Source of the DNA: Erythrobacter insulae
Lineage (GTDB): Bacteria > Pseudomonadota > Alphaproteobacteria > Sphingomonadales > Sphingomonadaceae
Assembly (NCBI RefSeq): GCF_007004095.1
Contig: NZ_VHJK01000001.1
Location: 1,120,501-1,184,500, forward strand
Reading direction: 5' to 3'
DNA: 64,000 bases
The notes beneath the pieces are model-generated. The model did no database searches. It worked only from the letters and a program-made list of their open reading frames with translations, and had not been told where the DNA came from. Both the position numbers and the translations under genes were made by a program. Of the stretch, positions 26,498 through 35,173 are shown in pieces (positions within the stretch are counted from its first letter, which is position 1; every line of letters begins with the position of its first letter).

Positions 26498-27339
26498 ATA
26501 GGCTTTGAAACACCATCCACCTGGGCGTCTTTACGTTGGCGTTCCTGAGCCAGCCGGATAATCGCCGCTGCACTTTCTTCAATGGAACGCCGCGTCACAT
26601 CGATCACCGGCCAGCCATTATCGGCAAACATGCGCCGCGCATATTGAAGCTCGCTCTTTACCTTGTCATCATCAACATAGGGGGTTTCGGTCCCTTCATT
26701 GAGCGACAGTAAGCGGTTGCGCCGAATTTGAACCAGCCGGTCCGGTGCAGTGGTCAATCCCACGACAAGCGGATGGCGCAGCTGAAACAGGGATTTGGGC
26801 GGAGGACTTTCGATAACAATCGGGATATTCGCGGTCTTGTATCCGCGATTGGCCAAATAGATGCTGGTCGGAGTTTTTGAACTGCGTGATACCCCGGCCA
26901 GAACGATGTCGGCCTGTTCCCAGTTTTCATGGCCGATACCGTCATCATGAGCGATGGTGAATTGAATCGCATCAACACGCTTGAAGTAATCATCATCCAT
27001 CGAATGCTGGCGCCCGGGCCGGCCATGCGCTTCTTGACCCAGTTGCGATTCCAAAGCGGCTGTTACCTGATCAAGCACCGGCACGGCGGGCAAGCCAAGC
27101 GTGCGGCAATGTTCTTCCAACCGGGACCGGGTTTCGGGGTTAACCAGAGTAAACAGCACCAGTCCGGGATTGTCCGCCAGATCGGGGACAATCCGATCCA
27201 GATGTTGACGTGATCGAACCATGGGCCAAAAATGGCGGTTGACGCTGGGATCATCGAATTGCGCAAGCGCCGCCTTTGCGATCATTTCCAGGGTTTCGCC
27301 GGTAGAATCCGAAACAAGGTGCAAGTTCAATCGGTTCAT
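26494..27339 (-). CDS. ppsR: Pyruvate, phosphate dikinase / PEP synthase regulatory protein (DUF299)
   Basis: Bifunctional kinase and pyrophosphorylase that switches PPDK or PEP synthase off and on. 281 residues from MNRLNLHLVSDSTGETLEMI, the standard start; P-loop-like GVSRSSKTPTSIYLA, then NIPIVIESPPPKSLF. This is the RP001 homologue that flanks the chromosomal origin in Rickettsia and Caulobacter, with hemE on the other side, exactly as here. It is the first gene of a five-gene minus-strand cluster, and its upstream region is the proposed origin. Confidence 0.94.
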   Translation of the reverse strand: MNRLNLHLVSDSTGETLEMIAKAALAQFDDPSVNRHFWPMVRSRQHLDRIVPDLADNPGLVLFTLVNPETRSRLEEHCRTLGLPAVPVLDQVTAALESQLGQEAHGRPGRQHSMDDDYFKRVDAIQFTIAHDDGIGHENWEQADIVLAGVSRSSKTPTSIYLANRGYKTANIPIVIESPPPKSLFQLRHPLVVGLTTAPDRLVQIRRNRLLSLNEGTETPYVDDDKVKSELQYARRMFADNGWPVIDVTRRSIEESAAAIIRLAQERQRKDAQVDGVSKPI

Positions 27340-27668
27340 AATGTGGTTGCCGCAGTTTTCACGCTTGTGGATAGTCAGGGGCATAAACCACGGTAAAGAT
27401 CGGTCGACAAGCATGGGAGGAAATTTCATCCTCGCTATCCGGTTTTTGTCAGGGGTGGTTGTCTACACTATCCCAGCCATTTCAACAGGCTGAGGATAGC
27501 GTGGATAGAATTGGCTTGACCACGCAAATGTGTAGAGTCGCATTGACACATAGGGGTGTTCACAGCGGGAGAAATCGGGCAGTGAATGGTAATTCCCGGT
27601 TTCCACAGGGCCAACTAACACCATCATCCTTTAAAAAATTATATTATTATAGATTGTAAGGAACACGT
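27340..27668. other. oriC: Putative chromosomal replication origin (oriC) between ppsR and hemE
   Basis: 329-bp divergent intergenic region with no gene. It contains five copies of the hexamer GGATAG/CTATCC (27369, 27435, 27468, 27494, 27503). One of these sits in TGTGGATAG, one mismatch from the consensus DnaA box TGTGGATAA, and two lie back to back (27491-27508). GTTTCCACA at 27599-27607 is a further weak box. A pure A/T run of 22 bases (27630-27651) next to hemE is a candidate unwinding element. A GANTC methylation site lies at 27535. Established: the alphaproteobacterial origin lies between hemE and the RP001 homologue in Caulobacter. dnaA is not in the window, which is also normal. Confidence 0.75.
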
Positions 27669-28688
27669 ATGCCGGGCCCATTGCTCGAAACACTCAAAGG
27701 TTCAAAACAAGATATCGCTCCGGTTTGGCTCATGCGGCAGGCTGGAAGGTATCTTCCCGAATACCGCGAATTGCGCGCAGACAAGGGCGGGTTTCTGGAA
27801 CTCGTCTATGATAGCGAAGCCGCTGCCGAAATTACCGTTCAACCTATCAGACGGTTTGGTTTTGACGGTGCGATCCTGTTTTCGGATATTCTGATTGTAC
27901 CGCATGCGATGGGGCAAGGGTTGGAATTTCTCGCAGGCGAAGGGCCAAAATTGAGCCCGACACTGCTTGAAACGGAGCTTTCATCCTTCACCGAAGCCAA
28001 AGAGCGGTTTGATGCTGTTTATGAAACAGTGCGCCTCACCCGTGAGCTTATCTCTGATAATGTGACGATGCTGGGCTTTGCGGGTTCACCCTGGACTGTC
28101 GCGACCTACATGATTGCAGGTCAAGGCTCCAAGGATCAGGGACCAGCGCGGCTTTTGGCTTACCGTGATCCGGCGCGTATGCAGGCAATTTGCGATGCGA
28201 TTATCGACTGCTCGATCGAATATCTTCGCGGTCAGATCGATGCCGGCGCAGAAGCAGTGCAATTGTTCGATAGCTGGGCTGGCAGCCTTGCGCCTGATCA
28301 ATTTGAACGCTGGGTTGTGGCTCCGAATGCCCGGATAACGGCTGCGATCAAGGAATCGCATCCCGATACTCCTGTGATCGGCTTTCCAAAGGGCGCGGGC
28401 GCAAAATTGCCTGCCTATGCCCGCGAAACAGGTGTTGATGCGGTGGGCCTTGACGAAACACTGGATCCGGCGTGGGCCCATGCGAATTTGCCTGCCGGAA
28501 TGCCGGTTCAGGGGAACTTCGATCCGCTCTTGCTGGAGGCGGGCGGTCCTGAGGTTGGTAAGCGCGTTCGTACCATCATCGAAGCGTTTGAAGATCGCCC
28601 GCATGTGTTCAATCTGGGCCATGGTATCGGGCAATTTACGCCAATTGCGCATGTTGAGGAGTTGCTTGCTGCCCTTCGCGGCGGTTAG
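27669..28688 (+). CDS. hemE: Uroporphyrinogen decarboxylase
   Basis: Haem pathway enzyme converting uroporphyrinogen III to coproporphyrinogen III. 339 residues: WLMRQAGRYLPEYRELR near the N-terminus (signature 1), LFSDILIVPHAMG, GFAGSPWTVATYMI (signature 2), LFDSWAGSL and NLGHGI near the end. AAGGA (27658) precedes the ATG. hemJ follows 9 bp later. Position next to the origin is typical for the class. Confidence 0.97.
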   Translation: MPGPLLETLKGSKQDIAPVWLMRQAGRYLPEYRELRADKGGFLELVYDSEAAAEITVQPIRRFGFDGAILFSDILIVPHAMGQGLEFLAGEGPKLSPTLLETELSSFTEAKERFDAVYETVRLTRELISDNVTMLGFAGSPWTVATYMIAGQGSKDQGPARLLAYRDPARMQAICDAIIDCSIEYLRGQIDAGAEAVQLFDSWAGSLAPDQFERWVVAPNARITAAIKESHPDTPVIGFPKGAGAKLPAYARETGVDAVGLDETLDPAWAHANLPAGMPVQGNFDPLLLEAGGPEVGKRVRTIIEAFEDRPHVFNLGHGIGQFTPIAHVEELLAALRGG

Positions 28689-28697
28689 AGAGCGGCC

Positions 28698-29141
28698 ATG
28701 CAAGATTTTCTATTCTCGATTTATCCGTGGCTTAAAATTGGCCATGTGATCTTCATGGTTTTCTGGCTCGCCGGATTGTTCATGTTGCCGCGCCAGTGCA
28801 TTTACATGCTGGATCACGAATCCGGCTCTGTGGGTGAAGCCAAGTGGGCCGAGCGTATGGGCAAACTGCGCAAGATCATTCTTACGCCCAGCATGATCAT
28901 CGTTTGGGTTCTGGGCTTGACGCTCGCCTATTCAATCGGTGCATTTTCGCAAGGGTGGTTTCACGGTAAGCTGACGCTGGTTCTGGCGCTTACCGGATAT
29001 CACGGATGGCTGGTTGCCCAGACCAAGAAGATGGCCCGAGGAGAGCGTCCTTTGAGCGAGAAACGCCTGCGGATGATCGGGGAAGTGCCCGGTTTGATTC
29101 TCGTGCTCGTGGTGGCGCTCGTTTATTTGAAGCCATTCTGA
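28698..29141 (+). CDS. hemJ: Protoporphyrinogen IX oxidase HemJ
   Basis: Inner-membrane enzyme for the penultimate haem step in bacteria lacking HemG or HemY. 147 residues, four hydrophobic segments. Conserved features: LKIGHVIFMVFWLAGLFMLPR with the essential His (H16), KIILTPSMIIVW, WFHGKLTLVL and GYHGWLVAQTKKMARGE. Co-transcribed with hemE (9-bp gap). Confidence 0.92.
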   Translation: MQDFLFSIYPWLKIGHVIFMVFWLAGLFMLPRQCIYMLDHESGSVGEAKWAERMGKLRKIILTPSMIIVWVLGLTLAYSIGAFSQGWFHGKLTLVLALTGYHGWLVAQTKKMARGERPLSEKRLRMIGEVPGLILVLVVALVYLKPF

Positions 29142-29244
29142 CAAACTTTGATTGACCGGGCAGTGCGCCCGGCGTATTTTAAAGACTTCTACCGGTATGA
29201 ACTTTGCAATTTTGTGATTTTCCGTCTGCTTTCTCCAAGCCCAT

Positions 29245-29277
29245 GCCTTTTGAAAAAGGCACCTCTTTCAAAGAGGT
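29245..29277 (+). promoter_or_regulatory. Two adjacent perfect hairpins in the rho leader
   Basis: GCCTTTTGAAAAAGGC (29245-29260) and ACCTCTTTCAAAGAGGT (29261-29277) are two self-complementary elements with no gap between them, ending 43 bp before the rho ATG. Each would give a 6-7 bp stem with a 3-4 nt loop. They sit in the 178-bp untranslated region between hemJ and rho. Rho is autoregulated in other bacteria, so these may be leader structures or part of a hemJ terminator (inference). Confidence 0.5.
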
Positions 29278-29319
29278 ACTGACGAGCCGGCCAATCTACT
29301 GATTTTGGAATAATTTTCA

Positions 29320-30585
29320 ATGCATCTTAAAGACTTAAAAGCGAAAACTCCGGCCGAACTCGTCCAGATGGCCGAGGAATTGGGCGTTGAGGGCGCATCG
29401 ACCATGCGCCGGCAGGATCTGTTGTTCAGCATCCTGCGCGAGCTCGCCGAAGACGAAGAATACAACGAAGACATCATGGGCATCGGCACAATCGAAGTGC
29501 TCCAGGACGGTTTCGGCTTTCTGCGTTCACCCGAGGCCAATTATCTCGCTGGCCCAGACGATATCTATGTTTCGCCGAATCAGGTCCGCAAATGGGGCCT
29601 GCGTACCGGTGATACGGTCGAAGGAGAGATCCGCGCCCCCAAAGAGGGCGAACGCTATTTCGCGCTCACGGGCCTTACGACGGTCAATTTCGAGGATCCG
29701 GCGCAAGTCCGCATGCGCACGAATTTCGACAACCTGACGCCGCTCTATCCCGATCAGAAACTGTCGCTTGATACGCTCGATCCGACGGTGAAGGACAAAT
29801 CGGCGCGGGTGATCGATATCATCTCGCCTCAGGGTAAAGGCCAACGTGCGTTGATCGTGGCACCGCCGCGGACTGGTAAAACCGTTTTGCTGCAGAACAT
29901 TGCCAAGGCGATCACCGACAACCACCCAGAGGTTTTCCTGCTGGTTTTGCTGGTTGATGAGCGTCCAGAAGAAGTCACCGATATGCAACGCAGTGTCAAA
30001 GGCGAGGTTATCTCTTCGACCTTTGATGAACCGGCCAATCGCCACGTTCAAGTCGCTGAAATGGTTATCGAAAAAGCAAAACGTCTGGTGGAGCACAAGA
30101 ATGATGTCGTGATCCTGCTGGATTCGATCACGCGTCTTGGCCGGGCCTACAACACTGTGGTGCCAAGCTCTGGTAAAGTTCTGACCGGCGGTGTCGATGC
30201 CAATGCATTGCAACGTCCCAAGCGTTTCTTTGGTGCGGCACGGAACATAGAAGAGGGTGGTTCGCTGTCCATCATCGCGACTGCGTTGATCGACACAGGT
30301 AGCCGGATGGACGAGGTGATCTTTGAAGAATTCAAAGGCACCGGTAACTCGGAAATTGTTCTGGATCGTAAGGTCGCTGACAAGCGGATCTTCCCAGCGC
30401 TTGATGTTGGAAAATCCGGCACGCGTAAGGAAGAATTGCTGGTCGAAAAAGACAAGCTTTCCAAAATGTGGGTGCTGCGCCGGATTCTCATGCAAATGGG
30501 CACCATCGATGCGATGGAATTCTTGCTCGACAAGATGAAGGATTCCAAAACGAACGAAGATTTCTTCGACACGATGAACCAGTAA
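29320..30585 (+). CDS. rho: Transcription termination factor Rho
   Basis: Hexameric RNA helicase ending transcription. 421 residues: an N-terminal helical part ([20 protein letters not shown]), an OSB-fold RNA-binding domain with [20 protein letters not shown], Walker A APPRTGKT, Walker [17 protein letters not shown], the Q-loop region [21 protein letters not shown] in parts, and the R-loop [19 protein letters not shown]. No large insertion domain. A strong intrinsic terminator follows at 30605-30663. Confidence 0.98.
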   Translation: MHLKDLKAKTPAELVQMAEELGVEGASTMRRQDLLFSILRELAEDEEYNEDIMGIGTIEVLQDGFGFLRSPEANYLAGPDDIYVSPNQVRKWGLRTGDTVEGEIRAPKEGERYFALTGLTTVNFEDPAQVRMRTNFDNLTPLYPDQKLSLDTLDPTVKDKSARVIDIISPQGKGQRALIVAPPRTGKTVLLQNIAKAITDNHPEVFLLVLLVDERPEEVTDMQRSVKGEVISSTFDEPANRHVQVAEMVIEKAKRLVEHKNDVVILLDSITRLGRAYNTVVPSSGKVLTGGVDANALQRPKRFFGAARNIEEGGSLSIIATALIDTGSRMDEVIFEEFKGTGNSEIVLDRKVADKRIFPALDVGKSGTRKEELLVEKDKLSKMWVLRRILMQMGTIDAMEFLLDKMKDSKTNEDFFDTMNQ

Positions 30586-30604
30586 TCTGGTCAGATGACC
30601 ACGT

Positions 30605-30663
30605 CGGCTCTGCATGTTTACGCATTGCTTGCGCAAGCAAAGTGCGGAGCCGATGCGGTTTTT
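30605..30663 (+). terminator. Branched intrinsic terminator after rho
   Basis: Outer stem CGGCTCTGCA (30605-30614) with TGCGGAGCCG (30643-30652), 10 bp with one G-U pair. Inside the loop is a perfect 16-nt palindrome TTGCTTGCGCAAGCAA (30625-30640). A run of five T (30659-30663) lies 6 nt beyond the outer stem. It separates rho from the BLUF gene. Confidence 0.75.
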
Positions 30664-30713
30664 CCCTCTGCAGGATTGGCAATAGGGCCGGGCAGGGTTA
30701 AGGGTTTACGCGT

Positions 30714-31106
30714 ATGCTAAGTCAGTATCTCTATATCAGCACGGCGCCCAGCCTCTCTCGCGATGAAGTAGAGACTATCCTGGCAAGCAGCGCGCGCAAC
30801 AACCCGGCCCGTGGCATCACGGGTCTGCTTTTGTACAATGGCCGCAACTTCCTTCAATTGCTTGAGGGAGACGATGCCGAACTGGTCGAGCTTATGCTGC
30901 GCATTACACATGATCCGCGCCATACGGGCATCTCGATGCTCGAACACAAGAAGATTAACAAGCGTGCGTGCCCTGATTGGGCGATGAAGCGGGTTTTGAT
31001 CGCGGAAAGTATCGAGAGCCGCCGGGAAGCTCTGGAGGCAGGTTTGCCCAAGGGCCTCGATCCGCAAATCGCCAAAATCATCAAGAATTTTGCGGTTTTG
31101 AACTAG
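30714..31106 (+). CDS. Single-domain BLUF blue-light sensor
   Basis: Flavin-binding photoreceptor of 130 residues. Photocycle residues are all present: Tyr7 in QYLYIST, Asn30 in ARNNPARGITGLLLY, Gln48 in NFLQLLEGD, plus Trp89 and Met91 in CPDWAMKRV. It has the BLUF core and a short C-terminal cap without an output domain, like PixD-type proteins that act by protein contact. Located after the rho terminator and overlapping by 4 bp at its end with a convergent NTF2-like gene. Target unknown. Confidence 0.93.
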   Translation: MLSQYLYISTAPSLSRDEVETILASSARNNPARGITGLLLYNGRNFLQLLEGDDAELVELMLRITHDPRHTGISMLEHKKINKRACPDWAMKRVLIAESIESRREALEAGLPKGLDPQIAKIIKNFAVLN

Positions 31107-31501
31107 GATTCTTGGCGTCCCAGTTGGGCTGCCATCATATCCCAGACTTTGTTGACCGCCTTTAACGGTCGGACCATGACCTTGAAATCCATTATCAACC
31201 CTTCGTTATCGAAGGTGATAATATCCACGCCGTTGACCTGAATTCCCTCCATCGAGGTTTCGAATTCGAGCATCACGGTATCTTCGCCGATCACTTCTCG
31301 CACATAGGGAAAACTGTCATTGCCCAGCGTCTGTGAAGCTGCGGAGAGATAAGCGACCACAATCGGTCGCCCTTTCTGCGGCGTATGCACGACCGGAGAA
31401 TGGAACACGGCGTCTTCACGCATAATCGCAGTGAGTTCGTCCGGCTGACTGCCATTTTTTGCGACGGTGTGCCACCGGGCGAGGGCGGACTGGATATCCA
31501 T
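31103..31501 (-). CDS. SnoaL/NTF2-like protein
   Basis: 132 residues from MDIQSALARWHTV. The NTF2 cone fold is suggested by the N-terminal helix, MREDAVFHSPVVHTPQKGRPIV (the typical D-x-x-F-x-S-P step), the strand DTVMLEFETSMEGIQVNGVDIITFDNEG in pieces, and the final LIMDFKVMVRPL. These small domains bind or isomerise varied small molecules; catalytic Asp/His cannot be assigned. Its last bases overlap the convergent BLUF gene. Confidence 0.8.
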   Translation of the reverse strand: MDIQSALARWHTVAKNGSQPDELTAIMREDAVFHSPVVHTPQKGRPIVVAYLSAASQTLGNDSFPYVREVIGEDTVMLEFETSMEGIQVNGVDIITFDNEGLIMDFKVMVRPLKAVNKVWDMMAAQLGRQES

Positions 31502-31639
31502 ATGATCAACTCCTTCGCCAACGTTCATGCAAGTGCATGCGTCATGATTACCCATTGCCTATTGGCTTTGCCAAACCGAAATGACAAACACGGCGAATAG
31601 AAACGTCTGCTATAAGGCAGATTTAACGGGAGAAGAGCA

Positions 31640-31903
31640 GTGAAGGTCAATATCGAGATCGATTGCACACCGGAGGAAGCGCGCAGCTTCATGGGTCTTC
31701 CCGATGTAAGCCAGGCCAACAGCGTTTATGTAGAGAACATCACAAAAGCGATGAAGGGTGTAAGCAACCCCGCGCAACTGCAAGAATATGCGATGGCATT
31801 GGCGCCGATGGGTCAGGCGGGCTTGAAAATGTTTCAGAATTTCGTCGAAGGCGGCATGATGGGCGCGGGTTCGAAAAAGAGCTCCCCCAAAAACAAAGAT
31901 TAA
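31640..31903 (+). CDS. DUF6489-type small protein
   Basis: 87 residues starting MKVNIEIDCTPEEARSFMGLPDV, a recognisable alphaproteobacterial signature. A helical middle (LQEYAMALAPMGQAGLKMFQ) and a Lys/Ser-rich tail follow. GGGAGAAGAG lies 5 to 14 nt upstream of the ATG. The mnmE ATG comes 21 bp after its stop, so it begins the mnmE-mnmG-rsmG-par run. Function unknown. Confidence 0.75.
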   Translation: MKVNIEIDCTPEEARSFMGLPDVSQANSVYVENITKAMKGVSNPAQLQEYAMALAPMGQAGLKMFQNFVEGGMMGAGSKKSSPKNKD

Positions 31904-31924
31904 ATTGCCGGACGCCGTCTTACC

Positions 31925-33202
31925 ATGACCGATACAATTTTTGCCGTGTCCAGCGGCGCTGCACCCGCTGCGATCGGTGTAATCCGGATTAGCGGTTCAG
32001 TTGCAGGCAAAGCGTTGGGTCTTTTGGCTGGACGCGATTTTGCGCCGCGCAGGGCAAGCCTTGCGAAATTGTCGGATGCGGGCGGAAACATTCTGGATGA
32101 GGCGCTGGTTCTCTGGTTTCCGGGACCAAACACGGCGACCGGTGAAGATCTTGCGGAACTGCATTGTCATGGCGGGCGTGCAGTTCTCGCGGCGGTTCAG
32201 AATGCATTGGCGGTGATAGACGGTTTAAGAGCGGCAGAACCGGGCGAGTTTACGCGGCGGGCCTTTGCCAATGGCCGGATCGATCTGGCCGAATCGGAGG
32301 GGCTGGCGGATTTGTTATCTGCCGAAACGGAGCTTCAGCGCGCGGCGGCCATGGCAAATGCCAGCGGGGTGCTTTCGGGACATGTGGGTTCATGGAGGAC
32401 GCAGTTGCTTGTGCTATCGGCACAAATAGAGGCGGCGCTCGATTTTTCAGACGAGGACGACGTAAGCGAGCTTCCTGAGGGTTTCACGTGGAACATCGCG
32501 GCGCTGACAAAGGAGCTTGATGATTGGCTGAGCCGACCCGGCTCGGAAAAGCTGGGCGAGGGTTACCGAGTTGTTTTGGCCGGGCCGCCCAATTCGGGCA
32601 AATCAACGCTTTTCAATGCATTGGTGGAAAGCGAAGCAGCGATCACTTCCCCCATCGCCGGTACGACGCGGGATGTGATTGAACGACCGGTTTCAATTTC
32701 GGGCGTGCCATTCCTGTTTGTTGATACCGCCGGTTTGCGCGAAGATAGCGATGACGAGATCGAGGGAATTGGCATTGATCGGGCAAAGTCCGAGCTGAGC
32801 CGGGCGGACGCAGTGTTATGGCTTGGAGAGCAAAACACAGGTCCGGTTGGCGCTCTGGAGATCGCCGCGAGAATTGACGACGACGGGCACGAACCGAAAG
32901 CCGCTCCCTTTGCGAGTGTCTCGGCGGTGACTGGAGAGGGTGTGTCGGGCCTCAAGAGCGCTCTCGTTGATCTGGCCCGTGCCTCTTTTCCCAAACCCGG
33001 TGAAGCCGCTCTCAATGCCCGCCAGCGCGGATTGCTTTCAGACGCCCGTGATGCGTTGGGAGGCACGCAAGGCCAGAACGACCTACTTTTGGTCGGAGAG
33101 GAGCTGAGGAGGGCCAGAGTGGCGTTTGACCGCCTGATCGGCAGGACGACGACCGAAGATATGCTAGATGCGCTCTTTGGCCGTTTCTGTATTGGCAAAT
33201 GA
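31925..33202 (+). CDS. mnmE: tRNA modification GTPase MnmE
   Basis: Works with MnmG to add carboxymethylaminomethyl or aminomethyl groups to wobble U34 of certain tRNAs. 425 residues: N-terminal folate-binding domain (IFAVSSGAAPAAIGVIRISG), helical domain, G domain with GPPNSGKSTLFNAL (G1), TTRDV (G2), DTAGLRE (G3), and the C-terminal CIGK motif with the catalytic Cys. The G4 position reads unlike the standard NKxD (segment VLWLGEQNTGPVG), a reduced form. A parS site lies inside the gene (32480-32495), another right after it. Confidence 0.95.
   Translation: MTDTIFAVSSGAAPAAIGVIRISGSVAGKALGLLAGRDFAPRRASLAKLSDAGGNILDEALVLWFPGPNTATGEDLAELHCHGGRAVLAAVQNALAVIDGLRAAEPGEFTRRAFANGRIDLAESEGLADLLSAETELQRAAAMANASGVLSGHVGSWRTQLLVLSAQIEAALDFSDEDDVSELPEGFTWNIAALTKELDDWLSRPGSEKLGEGYRVVLAGPPNSGKSTLFNALVESEAAITSPIAGTTRDVIERPVSISGVPFLFVDTAGLREDSDDEIEGIGIDRAKSELSRADAVLWLGEQNTGPVGALEIAARIDDDGHEPKAAPFASVSAVTGEGVSGLKSALVDLARASFPKPGEAALNARQRGLLSDARDALGGTQGQNDLLLVGEELRRARVAFDRLIGRTTTEDMLDALFGRFCIGK
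32480..32495. other. parS: parS centromere site 1, inside mnmE
   Basis: GGTTTCACGTGGAACA, 15 of 16 positions of TGTTTCACGTGGAACA with the first T changed to G. It encodes Gly-Phe-Thr-Trp-Asn in frame. ParB, encoded at 36.6 kb, is expected to bind it. Confidence 0.75.
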
Positions 33203-33213
33203 TGAGCGGACTG

Positions 33214-33229
33214 TGTTTCACGTGGAACA
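33214..33229. other. parS: parS centromere site 2, between mnmE and mnmG
   Basis: TGTTTCACGTGGAACA, a full match to the bacterial parS consensus TGTTNCACGTGNAACA. It is the only one of the four in intergenic DNA, 12 bp after the mnmE stop. Confidence 0.9.
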
Positions 33230-33307
33230 TTGCTTTTCGAACCAAGCAGCCATGACGCATTCAAATCCTCTTTGACGATTGGCGACGCAATCTCTATTTG
33301 CGCCGTC

Positions 33308-35173
33308 ATGCATGAATTTGATGTCTTGGTAATCGGCGGCGGTCACGCCGGTGTTGAAGCGGCCTGCGCCGCCGCGCGCATCGGTGTGCGTACCGGACTT
33401 GTAAGTTTTGATCTTGATGCAATTGGCGCGATGAGCTGCAACCCCGCGATCGGCGGCCTGGGTAAGGGCCATCTGATGCGCGAAGTTGATGCCTTGGATG
33501 GCGTGCTTGCCCGCGCTGCGGATGCCGGCGCTATCCATTACCGTATGCTCAATCGGTCAAAAGGCAGTGCAGTATGGGGTCCGCGTGTTCAGGCAGACCG
33601 CGTCCTTTTCAAAGCGGCGGTTCAAACAATCGTGCGCAATCAAAAAAACCTCTCACTGATAGAGGGTGAGGCTGCGGCCTTGGTCCTTAAGGGTGAGACC
33701 GCCGTTGGGCTTGAGCTGGCCGATGGCACCATTCTCAACGCACCTCGCGTTATTCTTTGCACTGGTACATTCCTTGGGGGTGTTCTGTTTCGCGGTGAAG
33801 AAAAGTTTGAAGGCGGCAGAATAGGCGAAAATGCCGCAGCGAAACTGGCGCAGCAATTGCGCGGTGCCGATTTGCCCATGGCGCGGCTAAAGACTGGCAC
33901 GCCGCCGCGCCTTGATGGCCGTACAATTGACTGGTCCCGGCTTCCCGAACAGCATTCGGATGCCGAGGCTTGGACCATGTCCCCGCTTACCAAGGCTAGG
34001 CTGAACCCGCAGGTGTTCTGCGCAATCACACGAACAACCCACGCGTCACACGATGTGATCCGTGAAAACCTGCACAGATCACCGTTGTTCTCCGGTGCAA
34101 TCGACGCCGCCGGTCCGCGGTATTGCCCATCGATAGAGGATAAGATCCACCGATTCGGTGATCGTGATGGGCACCAAATTTTCCTCGAACCGGAGGGTTT
34201 GAACACTCACTACGTTTATCCAAACGGGATCAGCACGTCTCTACCGGTCGATGTGCAGCAGAAAATGCTACAGGCGATGGCCGGGTTGGAAACTGTGGAG
34301 ATGGTCGTACCGGGTTATGCGGTGGAGTATGACCATATCGATCCGCGCGCTTTGACGCCCGATTTACAGGTACGCGCTATTCCGGGCCTGTATTGTGCGG
34401 GACAGATCAACGGAACAACGGGATATGAAGAGGCGGCGGCACAGGGTCTGATCGCAGGATTGGAAGCCGCTGCGGCCACGCTGGGGAAGGCTGCGCCGCA
34501 GCTTGACCGGGCCAATTCATACATTGCGGTTATGATCGATGATCTGACGCTGCAAGGCGTGAGCGAGCCATACCGCATGTTGACTGCGCGCGCGGAGTAC
34601 CGTTTGCGTTTGCGCGCGAACAATGCCTCCACGCGCCTCACATCGCTCGGAATAGAAGCGGGCTGTGTCGGTGAAGAGCGCCAGACGTGGTTTGAGCGAC
34701 GCGAACAGCACCGCGCCGAGATCGATAGTGCATTTGTGAAACCGCTCCATGCGCGCGAACTGGCGGATGCCGGACTGTCTGTTCGCCGTGATGGGGGGGA
34801 AAAGCCGGTTTCCGAATGGCTCCGGCATGATGGTATCGATCTGTCTGCCCTTGAACCCTGGCTGGGCGGTGCAGTGGATCTCGACCCGATTCTGGCTGAA
34901 GAGATGGCGGAAGATGCCAATTACGCGCCTTATCTGGAGCGGCAGGCGGCTGAACTGCGGGATTTGCGTGCCAGCGAGCAACTGACGTTGGCATCTGATT
35001 TTCCCTATGCGCGGGTGCCGGGTCTATCGAATGAAATGGTCGAACGCCTGACAAAAGCGGCCCCAGTGACGCTGGCCGCGGCGGGCAGGGTGCCTGGCAT
35101 AACACCAGCGGCACTCTCTGCATTGTTGGTCCATGCACGGCGGTATCAGCAATCCGGTCAATATGCCGCATGA
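33308..35173 (+). CDS. mnmG: tRNA uridine-5-carboxymethylaminomethyl modification enzyme MnmG
   Basis: FAD-dependent partner of MnmE. 621 residues from [19 protein letters not shown]. The frame is open further upstream, but this ATG gives the family start and keeps parS site 2 out of the coding region. Motifs: [10 protein letters not shown] (dinucleotide binding), [45 protein letters not shown] and [17 protein letters not shown]. The stop overlaps the rsmG ATG by 4 bp. Confidence 0.97.
   Translation: MHEFDVLVIGGGHAGVEAACAAARIGVRTGLVSFDLDAIGAMSCNPAIGGLGKGHLMREVDALDGVLARAADAGAIHYRMLNRSKGSAVWGPRVQADRVLFKAAVQTIVRNQKNLSLIEGEAAALVLKGETAVGLELADGTILNAPRVILCTGTFLGGVLFRGEEKFEGGRIGENAAAKLAQQLRGADLPMARLKTGTPPRLDGRTIDWSRLPEQHSDAEAWTMSPLTKARLNPQVFCAITRTTHASHDVIRENLHRSPLFSGAIDAAGPRYCPSIEDKIHRFGDRDGHQIFLEPEGLNTHYVYPNGISTSLPVDVQQKMLQAMAGLETVEMVVPGYAVEYDHIDPRALTPDLQVRAIPGLYCAGQINGTTGYEEAAAQGLIAGLEAAAATLGKAAPQLDRANSYIAVMIDDLTLQGVSEPYRMLTARAEYRLRLRANNASTRLTSLGIEAGCVGEERQTWFERREQHRAEIDSAFVKPLHARELADAGLSVRRDGGEKPVSEWLRHDGIDLSALEPWLGGAVDLDPILAEEMAEDANYAPYLERQAAELRDLRASEQLTLASDFPYARVPGLSNEMVERLTKAAPVTLAAAGRVPGITPAALSALLVHARRYQQSGQYAA

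Noticed and set aside
29527..30636. 369-codon open frame antisense to rho
   Set aside because: It follows the codon structure of rho on the other strand, has no recognisable domains and no convincing start; rho is certain.
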